Shown here: positions 10,480 through 20,003 of the stretch, piece by piece | How the letters are laid out: each line of letters starts with the position of its first letter | Numbering within the stretch: the first letter of the stretch is position 1 | Origin: Glycomyces tenuis DSM 44171 | GTDB taxonomy: Bacteria > Actinomycetota > Actinomycetes > Mycobacteriales > Micromonosporaceae | Direction: 5' to 3' | Assembly: GCF_000427885.1 (NCBI RefSeq) | Contig: NZ_KE386602.1 | Span: 52,582 to 116,581 of the forward strand | DNA length: 64,000 bases | Made by a program: the position numbers and the translations under genes | Notes under the pieces: generated by a model | Told to the model about the DNA's origin: nothing | Database searches by the model: none | The model's input: the letters and a program-made list of their open reading frames with translations, nothing else

Positions 10480-11633
10480 AAGACTCTTCCTTCGACGGCG
10501 TATGAGGTGGAGAACCGGAGGACGCGGTCGTCGGCCTCGTCGATGACGCATCCGCTGGCCTCTTCGCAGCGGTCGTCGCGGTTCGACGTGGTGACCCACA
10601 GCATCCCGTCGGGGCCCATGGCGATCGATCGTAGCCGACCGAACTCGTTCACGAGGGTGGCTTGCGGCTCGCCGACGAGCTCGCCGTTCTCGTCGAACTC
10701 GACGATCCACAGCCGCTGGCCGCGCAGGCACGCGGTGATGAGGGTCTGCTCGACGAAGACCGCGTCGGCGCAGGAGGACTCGAACGGCTCCCAGGTGACC
10801 ACCGGATCGATGTAGTCGGGTTCGCCGCCGGGACCCTCGTACAGCGGCCAGCCGTAGTTGCCGCCGGCCTCGATGCGGTTGATCTCGTCGGCGAGGTCGT
10901 CGCCGAACTCGGTGGCGTACAAGTCGCCCGATCCGTTCCAGGCCAGCCCTTCGACGTTGCGGTGGCCCATGGAGTAGACCGGCGAGGCGGGGTCGGGGTT
11001 GTCCGGCGCGGGCTCGCCGGAGGTGTCGAGGCGCAGGATCTTGCCGCCGAGGGAGTCCTCGTTCTGGGCGTGGTCGCCGTTGCCGGCGTCGCCGGTGGCG
11101 GCCCACAGGTAGCCGTCGGGGCCGAAGGCGAGCGCGCCGCCGTTGTGGTTGGAGGCCGTGGGGATCCCGGTGAGGATCGGCTCCGGAGCCGCGTCGGAGG
11201 AGAGGTCGAGCGTGGCGATCCGGTTGTCCTCCTCGGTGGTGTAGTAGAGGAAGAGCGTCGAGTCCTGCTCGAAGTCGGGGGAGACGGCCAGGCCGAGCAG
11301 GCCGCCCTCGCCGTTCGCGTCGACCTCGACGGTGCCGATCTCCTCGGGGGCGGCGGGGGTGCCGTCCTCGCCGATGGCGATCGAGAGGATCCGGCCCGAT
11401 TCGCGCTCGCCGACGACGGCGGTGCCGTCGGGCAGGAACGCCAGGCCCCACGGCACTTCGAGGCCCTCGGCGACGACGTCCATGAACGTCGCGGGCTCCT
11501 CGGGCGGGCCCCCCGAGGGCGTGGGCAGGTTCGGCGGCTCGCCCCCCTCCGGCTCGGGCGGCTCACCGAAGGAGCACGAAGCGAGCGTGAACATGACCGC
11601 GGCCGTCACAGCCGCCGATACCGATCGGCGCAT
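10443..11633 (-). CDS. PQQ-type sugar dehydrogenase-like lipoprotein
   Basis: A 396-residue secreted lipoprotein. The signal peptide ends in the lipobox LASC with C20 as the lipidated cysteine, followed by a Pro/Glu-rich linker. The rest is a six-bladed propeller of the soluble glucose/aldose dehydrogenase (GSDH/HHIP-like) family: LEVPWGLAFLPDG opens the first blade, then GGLLGLAVSPDF, ASNHNGGALAFGPDGYLWAATGD, and a GHRNVEGLAW blade. Family members oxidise sugars with PQQ, but actinobacterial paralogues are often uncharacterised, so the substrate is open. It overlaps the start of the downstream phosphoesterase gene by 37 nt. Confidence 0.88.
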   Translation of the reverse strand: MRRSVSAAVTAAVMFTLASCSFGEPPEPEGGEPPNLPTPSGGPPEEPATFMDVVAEGLEVPWGLAFLPDGTAVVGERESGRILSIAIGEDGTPAAPEEIGTVEVDANGEGGLLGLAVSPDFEQDSTLFLYYTTEEDNRIATLDLSSDAAPEPILTGIPTASNHNGGALAFGPDGYLWAATGDAGNGDHAQNEDSLGGKILRLDTSGEPAPDNPDPASPVYSMGHRNVEGLAWNGSGDLYATEFGDDLADEINRIEAGGNYGWPLYEGPGGEPDYIDPVVTWEPFESSCADAVFVEQTLITACLRGQRLWIVEFDENGELVGEPQATLVNEFGRLRSIAMGPDGMLWVTTSNRDDRCEEASGCVIDEADDRVLRFSTSYAVEGRVLCPTGTSRSPSV

Positions 11634-11715
11634 GGCCCCAGCCTATAGGCGGCGCCTGACGGCTCAGGCCGGGCGTTATCCGGCCTGATCCGTCAGGTGC
11701 ATTAGGCTTTCCCGA

Positions 11716-12627
11716 GTGAAGGTATGGATCGCTCATGAGGAAGGCCGCGAGCATCTCGGGCCGCTGCCCGACGGCGTCGACGTCGAGGTGTACACCGGCC
11801 GGGGCGGCTACCCCTCGGACCCGGCCGCGGTCGAGTTCTGGGTGCCGCCGTTCCTGGCCGAGTCCAAGGTCACCGCGCCGCTCGAGGACATGACGTCGCT
11901 GCGGGCGATTCAGCTGCTCAGCGCGGGCGCCGAGGTGTGGGCCCCGGTGACGCCCGACGGCGTGACCCTGTGCGACGCCCGCGGCGTCCACACGGGAGTG
12001 ACGGCCGAGTGGACGATCGGCGCGATCCTCGCGTCCATGCGCGGCTTCGACGTCTTCGCCCGCCGCCAGGAGCACCACGAGTGGCGGGTCCGGTGGCAGA
12101 CCACGGTGTGCGACAAGCGCGCCCTCATCGTCGGCGCGGGCGACATCGGTGAGAAGGTCGCCGAGGTCCTCACCGTCCTGGGCACGGAGGTGACGAAGGT
12201 GGCCCGGCGCGCCCGGCCCGGCGTCCACGCCGTCGAGGAGCTCGACGAGCTGCTGCCCGAGGCCGATGTCGTCGTCCTCATCCTGCCGCTGACCGAGGCG
12301 ACGCGCGGCCTGGTCGACGCGAAGTTCCTCGCGGCCATGAAGGACGGCGCGCTGCTGGTGAACGCCGCCAGGGGCCCGATCGTGGACACCGACGCGCTGG
12401 TCGCCGAGGTCGCCTCCGGCCGCCTGCGCTGCGCGATCGACGTGGTCGAGCCCGAGCCGCTCCCGGCCGGGCACCCGCTGTGGGACCTGGAGGGCGCCCT
12501 GATCACCCCGCACGTGGGCGCCTCCGTCGACGGGATGGTGGAGCGCGCCTACCGGCCCGTGGGGCCGCAGATCCGCCGCTTCGCGGCCGGCGAGCCGCTC
12601 GAGAACGTCGTGTCCGAGGGCTACTGA
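11716..12627 (+). CDS. D-isomer-specific 2-hydroxyacid dehydrogenase
   Basis: A 303-residue NAD(P)-dependent enzyme of the D-2-hydroxyacid dehydrogenase family, which reduces 2-ketoacids or oxidises D-hydroxyacids in the cytoplasm. The Rossmann motif GAGDIGEKV is in the middle, followed by the catalytic Arg in LLVNAARGPIVD, the Glu region DVVEPEPLP and the catalytic His in LITPHVGA. The GTG start is 16 nt downstream of a T/A-rich TTAGGCTTT stretch and has no clear ribosome site, so the mRNA may be leaderless. The exact substrate (glyoxylate, phosphoglycerate-like or other) cannot be decided. It converges on, and overlaps by 7 nt, the minus-strand gene that follows. Confidence 0.93.
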   Translation: MKVWIAHEEGREHLGPLPDGVDVEVYTGRGGYPSDPAAVEFWVPPFLAESKVTAPLEDMTSLRAIQLLSAGAEVWAPVTPDGVTLCDARGVHTGVTAEWTIGAILASMRGFDVFARRQEHHEWRVRWQTTVCDKRALIVGAGDIGEKVAEVLTVLGTEVTKVARRARPGVHAVEELDELLPEADVVVLILPLTEATRGLVDAKFLAAMKDGALLVNAARGPIVDTDALVAEVASGRLRCAIDVVEPEPLPAGHPLWDLEGALITPHVGASVDGMVERAYRPVGPQIRRFAAGEPLENVVSEGY

Positions 12628-13094
12628 CGCTCGTCGTCGGGAGTGTCGTCCCGGAGCTCCTGGCCGCCGATCTCGAGGACCCGCGGGAGGTTCTCCGCGC
12701 GCAGGGGCTTGAGGCGCACCTGGGACTGGTCGTCCAGTATCGCGGCCACGCCGTCGCTGTCGGTGACGAAGCCGTCGATGTGGCGCCACTCGATCAGGCG
12801 CTGGGAGAACATGCTCTTGACCGTGACGCCCTCGCGCGTCACGTCCACCCCCGAGCGCCATGCCCAGGCCGAGACGCCGATCGGGGCCGCCAGCATGGCC
12901 ACGCCGAGCACGACCGAGAACCATCCCCACAGGGGCTGCTCGGCGATCATCGCCAGTGACAGCGGGCCGACGGCCAGCCAGGCGACGAATGCGGCCACGG
13001 TGATCGCCGCGGAGCGGCGGATGCGCAGGCGAGGCGAGGAGGCGGGTTCGTGCGGTGCCACTGTGCCGCTCCCGGGGCCGCCGTCAGTTGTCAT
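12621..13094 (-). CDS. Small membrane protein with PH-like C-terminal domain
   Basis: A 157-residue protein with two membrane helices (about residues 29-55 and 57-80) and a cytoplasmic C-terminal domain of about 70 residues beginning GVDVTREGVTVKSMFSQR and containing LIEWRHIDGF. This order matches the small actinobacterial membrane proteins with a bacterial PH (bPH-like) domain, whose function is unknown. The N-terminus is disordered. It overlaps the convergent dehydrogenase gene by 7 nt. Confidence 0.82.
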   Translation of the reverse strand: MTTDGGPGSGTVAPHEPASSPRLRIRRSAAITVAAFVAWLAVGPLSLAMIAEQPLWGWFSVVLGVAMLAAPIGVSAWAWRSGVDVTREGVTVKSMFSQRLIEWRHIDGFVTDSDGVAAILDDQSQVRLKPLRAENLPRVLEIGGQELRDDTPDDERQ

Positions 13095-13301
13095 GGTCCG
13101 ATCCTGACATACGGGGCGCCCGGCCCTGTCTCCAGTGTGGTCCGTTTTATATGGGATTGCCGCTTGTCACACCCTTGTCGAGCGGGGTGGACGGCGCCGC
13201 GGGGGCGGCGCCGGGGCGCAGGCTGCGAAGATCACATCCGCCCCTCGCCGGGGGAGGCGTTCCGGGCGCGGTTCCGGAGCGCCGAGCGGCGATCGGAAAA
13301 T

Positions 13302-13316
13302 ACCGAAAGTTTCGGT
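13302..13316. promoter_or_regulatory. CGAAA-N-TTTCG palindrome upstream of the Opp-family operon
   Basis: ACCGAAA and TTTCGGT arms with one base between them form a perfect 15-bp palindrome. Its core CGAAA-G-TTTCG is the motif reported upstream of streptomycete xylanase genes. It lies about 310 nt before the binding-protein gene. Confidence 0.65.
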
Positions 13317-13432
13317 CTTGACCGATCGATGATCACTGGAATACGATTGCCATTCGTGATCGTATCGTAATGGCGGCTGCGACTCACCTGCCTTGACGCT
13401 GTTTTGGTGTTGCCGTAGTCTCACCGATGTCA

Positions 13433-13474
13433 CCGAAAGTTTTCGGAGAAGTTCCGGAAACGAAGTAAGCGCTT
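13433..13474. promoter_or_regulatory. Cluster of operator-like palindromes before the Opp-family operon
   Basis: Three sites in 42 bp: CCGAAA-GT-TTTCGG (13433-13446), TTCCGGAA (13452-13459) and AAGCGCTT (13467-13474). The first is a relative of the xylanase-type palindrome with a 2-nt centre. The last has the AAGCGCTT core typical of LacI-family sugar-repressor sites. The rest of the 530-bp gap 13095-13624 shows no gene. Confidence 0.55.
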
Positions 13475-13624
13475 TCGGTGACTGGGGGCCGAGTCGGACC
13501 CCCATGGTGAAGCTCGCGAGCCGGAGATTTGGACATCTGCCGGCGCTGGCGATCCATAAATTTATATAGCCCTACCCCTTGGCCGCCCCACGGCCGCGAC
13601 CGACCTCGGAAGGAGCGCTCGCCG

Positions 13625-15670
13625 ATGAGCACTCACAACCCCCAGTCCAGTCTGTTCGAGAAACGACCTCGATCCGTCCGGTGGCCGGACCCCTCCCTCT
13701 CCCGGCGCAGCCTGGTCGTCTCGGGCGCCACCGCACTGACCGCGTCCGCCGCCGGGTGCGGCTTCTTCTCCACTGAATCCGACGCCGACGGCGGAGGCGG
13801 CGGCGACAAGGGCCCAGAGGCGCCGATGCTCGCCGAGCGAGTCGAGGCCGGCGACCTCCCGCCGGTCGAGGAGCGCCTCCCCAAGGAACCCGTCGTCATC
13901 AAGGCCACCGACTCGATCGGCGTCTACGGCGGCACTTGGAACACCGCCATCACCGGTGCCTCCGACGGCCCCTGGCTGTGGCGCACCCTCGCCTATGAGC
14001 CGCTGCTCAAGCGGAGCCGCGACTGGCAGACGGCCGAACTCAACCTCGCCTCGGCCTTCGAGTCCAACGCGGACGCCTCGGAGTTCACCATCACCCTTCG
14101 GGAGGGCGTCAAGTGGTCCGACGGCGAGCCGTTCACCACGGCCGACGTCGAGTTCGCCTACAACGACGTCAACCTCAACGCCGAGCTCACCCAGGGCATC
14201 CCGCCCGAGCTGGCCGGTCCCGACGGGCAGCCCGGCGAGCTCGAGATCGTCGACGACTACACCTTCATCTACCGCTTCTCCGGCCCCAAGCCGCTGTTCG
14301 AGGAGGACATGTCCCGCGGCACCTCAGGCCAGCGGTTCACCTTCTACCCCCGCCACTACCTCGAGCAGTTCCACATCGACTACAACGAGGCCGCCGAGGA
14401 CGAGGCGATCGCCGAGGGCTACGACGGCTGGGTCTCCCGGTTCACCGCCCTGGGCAACCTCTGGAACTTCATGTGGGAGAACCCGGACCTGCCGACGCTC
14501 CTGGCCTGGGTCTGCAAGCAGCCGGTCTCCGACGCCGGCGAGGCGGTGTTCGAGCGGAACCCGTACTACTACAAGGTGGACGAGGAGGGCAGCCAGCTGC
14601 CCTATATCGACGAGGTTCGCTACGCCATCGTCGGCGACGTCGAGACCATGTTCGCCCACGCCATCAACGGCGACTACGACTTCCACTCGCGGCACTTCAA
14701 CGACAACGCCCACCGCGCCGACGCCGTCGACAACGAGGCGGCCGGGGGCTACACCGTCGTGGACCTGGAGTCCACCTACTCCAGCGACATGAACATCGCC
14801 TTCAACATGAACCACGAGGACGCCGCCGTCCGCGAGGTCTTCCAGGACAAGCAGTTCCGCATCGCCATGTCGCACGCGATCAACCGCCAGGAGCTCATCG
14901 ACGTCCTGTGGAACCGCGTCGGCGAACCGGCCCAGGCCGCGCCGATGCCCGACTCCCGCTTCTACGACGAGGAGTTCGCCACCCAGTACACCGAGTTCGA
15001 CCTCGACACGGCGAATCAGCTCCTCGACGACGCCGGCTACACGGCCGGATCCGACGGCATCCGCACCGCCGCGAACGGCACCCGGCTCGAGTTCACCGTC
15101 CTGGTCGCCGACGACGCCCTGCTGGGGTCGACCTGGGTCAACGCCATGGACATGATCAAGGACATGTGGGCGGAGGCCGGCCTCGAACTGCACGTCAACT
15201 CCCAACCCCGCGAGAACTGGCAGAGCGCCCTCGACGAGAACGACTTCCAGATCGTCGTGTGGACCGGCGACGGCGGCAGCATCGACGAGACCATCGCCAC
15301 GCAGTGGTACATGGCCGGCGGTCAGGCCGGCGGGGCGATGTTCGCCCGACAGTGGTCGGCGCACTACATCCAGCGCGGCGCCCAGGACGAGGAGATGCAC
15401 GAGCCCCCGAGCGAGCCGATCGCGCAGCAGCACGACCTCTACGACCAGTTCCTGGCCGAGCCCGACCCGGACGCCCGCGACGAGATCTTCCGGCAGATCC
15501 TGGGCATCGCCAAGGAGGAGTTCTACGCCATCGGCACCGTCCGCGGCCCCGCCCCCTGGGCGATCGTCTCCGACCAGCTCCACAACGTCGGCGGGTCCAT
15601 GCCGGAGAACCCGACCTACGGCACGCCGTGCCCGGCGAAGCCCGAGCAGTGGTACATCTCCGAGGAATAG
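13625..15670 (+). CDS. Extracellular solute-binding lipoprotein, family 5 (Opp/Dpp type; possibly oligosaccharide-binding)
   Basis: A 681-residue SBP_bac_5 protein. The N-terminus carries a twin-arginine motif (SRRSLVV) and a lipobox (SAAGC), so it is a Tat-exported lipoprotein; a Gly/Asp linker follows. The body has the family landmarks: a first domain with FTITLREGVKWSDGEPFTTADV, then FRIAMSHAINRQELIDVLWN, and a C-terminal closing segment. It is longer than the usual 530-600 residues. ATG at 13625 has a GGAAGGA ribosome site. The family is normally named for peptides, but members also bind xylo- or cello-oligosaccharides. The sugar-type operators in front and GH42 behind favour a sugar ligand; that is inference. 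Confidence 0.93.
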   Translation: MSTHNPQSSLFEKRPRSVRWPDPSLSRRSLVVSGATALTASAAGCGFFSTESDADGGGGGDKGPEAPMLAERVEAGDLPPVEERLPKEPVVIKATDSIGVYGGTWNTAITGASDGPWLWRTLAYEPLLKRSRDWQTAELNLASAFESNADASEFTITLREGVKWSDGEPFTTADVEFAYNDVNLNAELTQGIPPELAGPDGQPGELEIVDDYTFIYRFSGPKPLFEEDMSRGTSGQRFTFYPRHYLEQFHIDYNEAAEDEAIAEGYDGWVSRFTALGNLWNFMWENPDLPTLLAWVCKQPVSDAGEAVFERNPYYYKVDEEGSQLPYIDEVRYAIVGDVETMFAHAINGDYDFHSRHFNDNAHRADAVDNEAAGGYTVVDLESTYSSDMNIAFNMNHEDAAVREVFQDKQFRIAMSHAINRQELIDVLWNRVGEPAQAAPMPDSRFYDEEFATQYTEFDLDTANQLLDDAGYTAGSDGIRTAANGTRLEFTVLVADDALLGSTWVNAMDMIKDMWAEAGLELHVNSQPRENWQSALDENDFQIVVWTGDGGSIDETIATQWYMAGGQAGGAMFARQWSAHYIQRGAQDEEMHEPPSEPIAQQHDLYDQFLAEPDPDARDEIFRQILGIAKEEFYAIGTVRGPAPWAIVSDQLHNVGGSMPENPTYGTPCPAKPEQWYISEE

Positions 15671-15685
15671 GCTGAGGAAGAAACA

Positions 15686-16681
15686 GTGCTCAAATACCTG
15701 GGTCGCCGTGCCATCTACATAGCGGCGACACTTCTGGCGATCTCGCTGGTGGTCTTCGTCATCATCAACCTGCCGCCGGGAGACTACGTGACCGCCCTGC
15801 GGGCCCGATACGCCGTGCAGGGTCAGGGACTGACCGACGCCGACGTGGAGGCCCTCCGGGTCCGGTACGGCCTGGACGGCAACCTCCTCCAGCAGTACTG
15901 GAACTGGCTCACGCAGATCGTCCTGCACGGCGACCTGGGCATGTCCTTCGAGCACCAGAAACCCGTCTCCGAGGTCATCGGCGCGCGCCTCGGCGCGACG
16001 CTCGGCATCTCGATCGGCACCCTCCTCGTCACCTGGGCGCTGGCCTTCCCCATCGGCGTCTACTCGGCGGTCAAGCAGCACTCGATCGGCGACTACACCG
16101 TCACCACCATCGGCTTCCTCGGCCTGGCCACCCCGAACTTCCTGATCGCGCTGATCTTCATCTACTTCAGCGTGACCTGGTTCGGGTCGGTGCCGTCCGG
16201 GCTGTGCTCACCCGAGTGGTGCGACGCCTCATGGAACCTCGGGAAGCTGCTCGACCTGATCGGCCACCTGTGGATTCCGATGATCGTCATCGGCACCGCC
16301 GGCGTGGCAGGACTGGTGCGCGTCATCAGGAACAACCTGCTCGACGAGCTCCAGCGCCCCTACGTCACCGCGGCCCGCGCCCGCGGCGTCCCCGAAGGGC
16401 GGCTGCTGCGCCGCTACCCGCTGCGGGTGGCGCTCAACCCCTTCGTCTCCACGATCGGGTGGATCCTGCCCCTGCTGCTGGTCGGCGACATCGTCGTCGG
16501 CCAGATCCTGGGCCTGCCGACGCTCGGCCCGATCATGCTGGGGGCGCTCAAAGCCCAGGACATGTACCTGGCCGGCTCGATCATCATGGTCCTCAGCGTC
16601 GTCACCGTCATCGGCACCCTGATCTCGGACCTGCTGCTCGGCTGGCTCGACCCCCGCATCCGACTCGGACACCAGAGGTGA
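15686..16681 (+). CDS. ABC transporter permease, DppB/OppB type
   Basis: A 331-residue inner-membrane permease with six predicted helices. The first helix is right at the N-terminus (about 9-30), followed by an extracytoplasmic loop. The EAA loop, which contacts the ATPases, reads YVTAARARGVPEGRLLRRY. The GTG start is 15 nt after the binding-protein stop with GAGGAAG upstream. It forms the channel together with the next gene. Confidence 0.94.
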   Translation: MLKYLGRRAIYIAATLLAISLVVFVIINLPPGDYVTALRARYAVQGQGLTDADVEALRVRYGLDGNLLQQYWNWLTQIVLHGDLGMSFEHQKPVSEVIGARLGATLGISIGTLLVTWALAFPIGVYSAVKQHSIGDYTVTTIGFLGLATPNFLIALIFIYFSVTWFGSVPSGLCSPEWCDASWNLGKLLDLIGHLWIPMIVIGTAGVAGLVRVIRNNLLDELQRPYVTAARARGVPEGRLLRRYPLRVALNPFVSTIGWILPLLLVGDIVVGQILGLPTLGPIMLGALKAQDMYLAGSIIMVLSVVTVIGTLISDLLLGWLDPRIRLGHQR

Positions 16682-16689
16682 GAAGGCCG

Positions 16690-17838
16690 ATGACCGTCAA
16701 GGAGACCGAAGCCAGCCCCGAATCGGCCGGTGCCGAGGGCAACGGCAGGCGCGCCACAGCCTCTCAGCGGCAGCTGGTGTGGTGGTCGTTCAAGAAGCAC
16801 CGGCTCGCGCTCGTCTCGGCGTGGGTCCTCGGCTTCATGCTCGTAGTGATCGCCTTCTGCGAGTTCTTCGCCCCGTTCGACGACCGCCACCGCGACTCCG
16901 AGTACACCACCGCCCCGCCGCAGGTCCTCAAGCTGTGGGACACCGACGGCCCCGACGGCTTCCAATGGGGCCTCCACGTCGACGGCTACACCTCCGAGCA
17001 GGACCCGAGGAGCCTCAGGATCACCTACGAGGCAAATCCGGAGGACCGGGTCGACGTCGGCTTCTTCGTCAAGGGCGAGGAGTACGAGCTCTTCGGCCTC
17101 ATCCCCTGGGACCGGCACCTCATCGGCCCCGAGGACCCGGAGGACCCGATGTACTTGCTGGGCACCACCACCGACGGCCAGGACCTGCTCAGCCAGCTCG
17201 TCTACGCCACCCGTGTCTCGGCGTCCGTCGGCGTCATCGGCGTGCTGCTGGCGTTCGCGCTCGGCATCGTGCTCGGGGCGATCTCCGGTTATTTCGGCGG
17301 ATGGATCGACAACGTCATCCAGCGCGTGATCGAGCTGTTCATGGCGGTGCCGTCGATCCCCCTGTGGCTCGGGCTCGCCGCGGCGCTGCCAGCCGATATG
17401 AGCCCGGTGACCAGGTACTTCATCATCACCACCATCCTCGCGCTGGTCGCGTGGACCGGCCTGGCCAGAGAGGTGCGAGGCCGCTTCCTCGCGCTGCGGG
17501 GCGAGGAGTTCGTGACCTCGGCGCTCCTGGACGGATCCAGCCGCCGCCGCGTCATGTTCCGGCACATGCTGCCCTCGTTCTCCTCCCACATCATCGCCGC
17601 GCTGAGCCTGTCGATCCCGAGCATGATCCTGGCCGAGACGGCGCTGTCGTGGCTCGGCCTGGGCCTGCGCCCGCCGGCGGTCTCCTGGGGCGTGCAGCTC
17701 CAGGACGCGAGCAAGTGGAGCGTCCTCTCGGGCGCGCCGTGGCTGCTCATCCCCGGCCTGGTCGTGGTGATCGTGGTGTTGGCGTTCAACTTCGTCGGCG
17801 ACGGCATGCGCGACGCCGCCGACCCGTACAAGCATTAG
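16690..17838 (+). CDS. ABC transporter permease, DppC/OppC type, with a large external insert
   Basis: A 382-residue permease. A cytoplasmic N-terminus of about 40 residues precedes helix 1 (about 40-60). Before helix 2 there is an insert of about 110 residues outside the membrane, including FFVKGEEYELFGLIPWDRHL, and then the usual LLGTTTDGQDLLSQLVYATR. Ordinary dipeptide DppC proteins have a much shorter loop here. The EAA loop reads FVTSALLDGSSRRRVMFRHM. ATG at 16690 follows the upstream stop by 8 nt with an AGAAGG site. The insert may contact the substrate or the binding protein; similar inserts occur in transporters of this superfamily annotated as sugar transporters (from memory). Confidence 0.93.
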   Translation: MTVKETEASPESAGAEGNGRRATASQRQLVWWSFKKHRLALVSAWVLGFMLVVIAFCEFFAPFDDRHRDSEYTTAPPQVLKLWDTDGPDGFQWGLHVDGYTSEQDPRSLRITYEANPEDRVDVGFFVKGEEYELFGLIPWDRHLIGPEDPEDPMYLLGTTTDGQDLLSQLVYATRVSASVGVIGVLLAFALGIVLGAISGYFGGWIDNVIQRVIELFMAVPSIPLWLGLAAALPADMSPVTRYFIITTILALVAWTGLAREVRGRFLALRGEEFVTSALLDGSSRRRVMFRHMLPSFSSHIIAALSLSIPSMILAETALSWLGLGLRPPAVSWGVQLQDASKWSVLSGAPWLLIPGLVVVIVVLAFNFVGDGMRDAADPYKH

Positions 17839-17845
17839 GTGAGCG

Positions 17846-18874
17846 ATGTCTGAACCACACAGTGCACAGCCGCTGCTCGAGATCTCGGGGCTCAAGACCG
17901 GCTTCGACACCTACGACGGGAAGGTCCCGGCCGTCGACGGGGTCGACCTCACCGTCCACGCGGGCAAGACCCTCTGCGTCGTCGGCGAATCGGGCTGCGG
18001 CAAGTCGGTCACGGCCCGCTCCATCCTGCGGCTGGTCGACGCGCCGGGCCGGATCGAGGGCGGCACCATCACCTGGCACGGCGACGACGAGCCGTTCGAC
18101 GTGCTCTCGCTGAACCACGACGACAAGCGGCTCCAGCGGCTGCGCGGCGGCGACATCGGCATGATCTTCCAGGAGCCGGTCGCCTCGCTGCTGCCCCTGC
18201 GCACCGTCGGGGCGCAGCTCGTCGAGGTCATCCGCATCCACACCGGCATGGACAAGCAGGCCGCCAGGAAGCGGGCGATCGAACTGCTCGACGAGGTCGG
18301 CATTCCCAAGCCGGAGGAGCGCGTCGACGCCTACCCCTTCCAGCTGTCCGGCGGCATGTGCCAGCGCGTCATGATCGCGATCGCCCTGTGCGCCAATCCG
18401 TCCCTGCTCATCGCCGACGAGCCGACGACGGCGCTCGACGTCACCACCCAGGCCCGCATCCTCGACCTGATCCGGCGCCTCCAGGCCGAGCACCACATGG
18501 CGGTCATGTTCATCACCCACGACCTCGGGGTCGTGGCCGAACTCGCCGACGAGGTCGCCGTCATGTACCTCGGCAAGGTCGTCGAGCGCGCCGGCGTCGA
18601 GGAGATCTTCGCCGACCCCAAGCACCCCTACACGAGGCAGCTGCTCGAGTCGGTGCCGGTCCTCGGCCGCGACCGGGGCCGGGACCTCCCCACCATCCCC
18701 GGGACGGTGCCGAACCCGCTGCACCGGCCGAAGGGCTGCTCGTTCCACCCGCGCTGCTCCGAGGCCATCGCCGGCCGCTGCGACATCGACGAGCCGCCCG
18801 AAGTGGTCTTCGACGGCGGCCGCACCGCCCAATGCGTCCTCTACGACGACCAGACCGAAGGAGACCGGGCATGA
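17846..18874 (+). CDS. ABC transporter ATPase, DppD/OppD type
   Basis: A 342-residue ATPase. Walker A is GESGCGKS, the Q-loop follows in [10 protein letters not shown], the signature is LSGGMCQR and Walker B is [12 protein letters not shown]. The C-terminal oligopeptide-transporter domain has the Cys-containing pattern [17 protein letters not shown], which in recently studied DppD-type proteins can hold an iron-sulfur cluster. The ATG start is 7 nt after the permease stop, and its own stop overlaps the next ATG by 4 nt. Works with the next gene as a heterodimeric engine. Confidence 0.95.
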   Translation: MSEPHSAQPLLEISGLKTGFDTYDGKVPAVDGVDLTVHAGKTLCVVGESGCGKSVTARSILRLVDAPGRIEGGTITWHGDDEPFDVLSLNHDDKRLQRLRGGDIGMIFQEPVASLLPLRTVGAQLVEVIRIHTGMDKQAARKRAIELLDEVGIPKPEERVDAYPFQLSGGMCQRVMIAIALCANPSLLIADEPTTALDVTTQARILDLIRRLQAEHHMAVMFITHDLGVVAELADEVAVMYLGKVVERAGVEEIFADPKHPYTRQLLESVPVLGRDRGRDLPTIPGTVPNPLHRPKGCSFHPRCSEAIAGRCDIDEPPEVVFDGGRTAQCVLYDDQTEGDRA

Positions 18875-19887
18875 GCGAGACCGCGTCGAGCGAACCGATG
18901 CTCGAGATCAACGACCTCCACATCCGCTTCCCGGTGCGGCGCAACATGCTCGGCCGCGTCACCGTCGAGAACCACGCCGTCTCCGGCGTCGACCTGACGC
19001 TCATGCCGGGCGAGACCCTCGGCCTGGTCGGCGAGTCCGGCTGCGGCAAGACGACCCTCGGGCGGACCATCGTCGGCGCCCAGCAGGCCACGAGCGGCTC
19101 GATCGTCTACGACGGCCGCGACCTCACGCAGTTGAAGAACCGCGAGAAGGGCCGCTACCGGCGCCAGATCCGCATGGTCTTCCAGGACCCGTTCTCCTCG
19201 CTCAACCCGCGCATGACGCTGCGCCAGATCATCGGCGACCCGCTCGTCGCCACCGGCGAGGCCAAGGGCGCCGAGCTGGAGGACCGGGTCGCCGAGATGA
19301 TGCGCAAGGTCGGGCTCTCCCCGGACTACATGGACCGGTACCCGCACGCCTTCTCCGGCGGGCAGCGCCAGCGGGTCAACATCGCCCGCGCGCTCATCGT
19401 GGGCCCCAAGCTCGTCGTCGCCGACGAGCCGGTCAGCGCCCTGGACGTGTCGGTGCGGGCCCAGATCCTCAACCTGCTGCGCGAGCTCCAGGCCGAGTTC
19501 GGGCTGACGTACCTGTTCATCTCGCACGACCTCTCGGTGGTGGAGAACATCGCCGACCGCGTCGCCGTCATGTACTTCGGGAAGATCGTCGAGCTGGCCG
19601 ACACCGCCGAGCTCTACGAGAAGCCCTCGCACCCGTACACCGAGGCGCTCATGTCGGCCGTGCCGATCCCCGACCCGAGCCGCCGCGGCCGGACCGGCCG
19701 GGTGCTGCTGCCCGACGACCTGCCCGACCCGACGAAGCCGCCGCCGGGCTGCGCCTTCGCGAGCCGCTGCCGGTACGCCGAGGCCGGACGGTGCGACACC
19801 GGCGAGGTCGACTTCGTGGACGGCGTGCGCTGCGTCCGCAGCGAGGAGCTCGAACTCCAGGGCATCGCCAAGACCGACGCGCAGTGA
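18871..19887 (+). CDS. ABC transporter ATPase, DppF/OppF type
   Basis: A 338-residue ATPase. Walker A is [11 protein letters not shown], the Q-loop is [14 protein letters not shown], the signature is [15 protein letters not shown] and Walker B is [12 protein letters not shown]. The C-terminal domain again ends with a Cys pattern ([17 protein letters not shown]). ATG at 18871 overlaps the preceding stop, so it is the last gene of the five-gene uptake operon. A separate -10 box follows before the GH42 gene. Confidence 0.95.
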   Translation: MSETASSEPMLEINDLHIRFPVRRNMLGRVTVENHAVSGVDLTLMPGETLGLVGESGCGKTTLGRTIVGAQQATSGSIVYDGRDLTQLKNREKGRYRRQIRMVFQDPFSSLNPRMTLRQIIGDPLVATGEAKGAELEDRVAEMMRKVGLSPDYMDRYPHAFSGGQRQRVNIARALIVGPKLVVADEPVSALDVSVRAQILNLLRELQAEFGLTYLFISHDLSVVENIADRVAVMYFGKIVELADTAELYEKPSHPYTEALMSAVPIPDPSRRGRTGRVLLPDDLPDPTKPPPGCAFASRCRYAEAGRCDTGEVDFVDGVRCVRSEELELQGIAKTDAQ

Positions 19888-19914
19888 GCGATTGCGGCCC
19901 GGGCGCGCCGCCTA

Positions 19915-19942
19915 TATGCTGAGCCCCGGTGTGCAAGCGCTG
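19915..19942 (+). promoter_or_regulatory. Promoter with LacI-like half-site before the GH42 gene
   Basis: A -10 box TATGCT at 19915-19920 could give the GH42 gene its own promoter. Just downstream, CAAGCGCTG contains the AGCGCT core (about 19937-19942) seen in LacI-type operators and in the 13467-13474 site. Confidence 0.35.
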
Positions 19943-20003
19943 TCCAGCAGTGTCGCCGAACAGCCGAGGCGCGGACCGAGGGCCGCGCGAGAGGGAACCG
20001 CAG

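Noticed and set aside
8884..11451. 855-residue frame as one fused protein
   Set aside because: Upstream half is the shadow of the sugar dehydrogenase gene; real start is ATG 10479 with a ribosome site.
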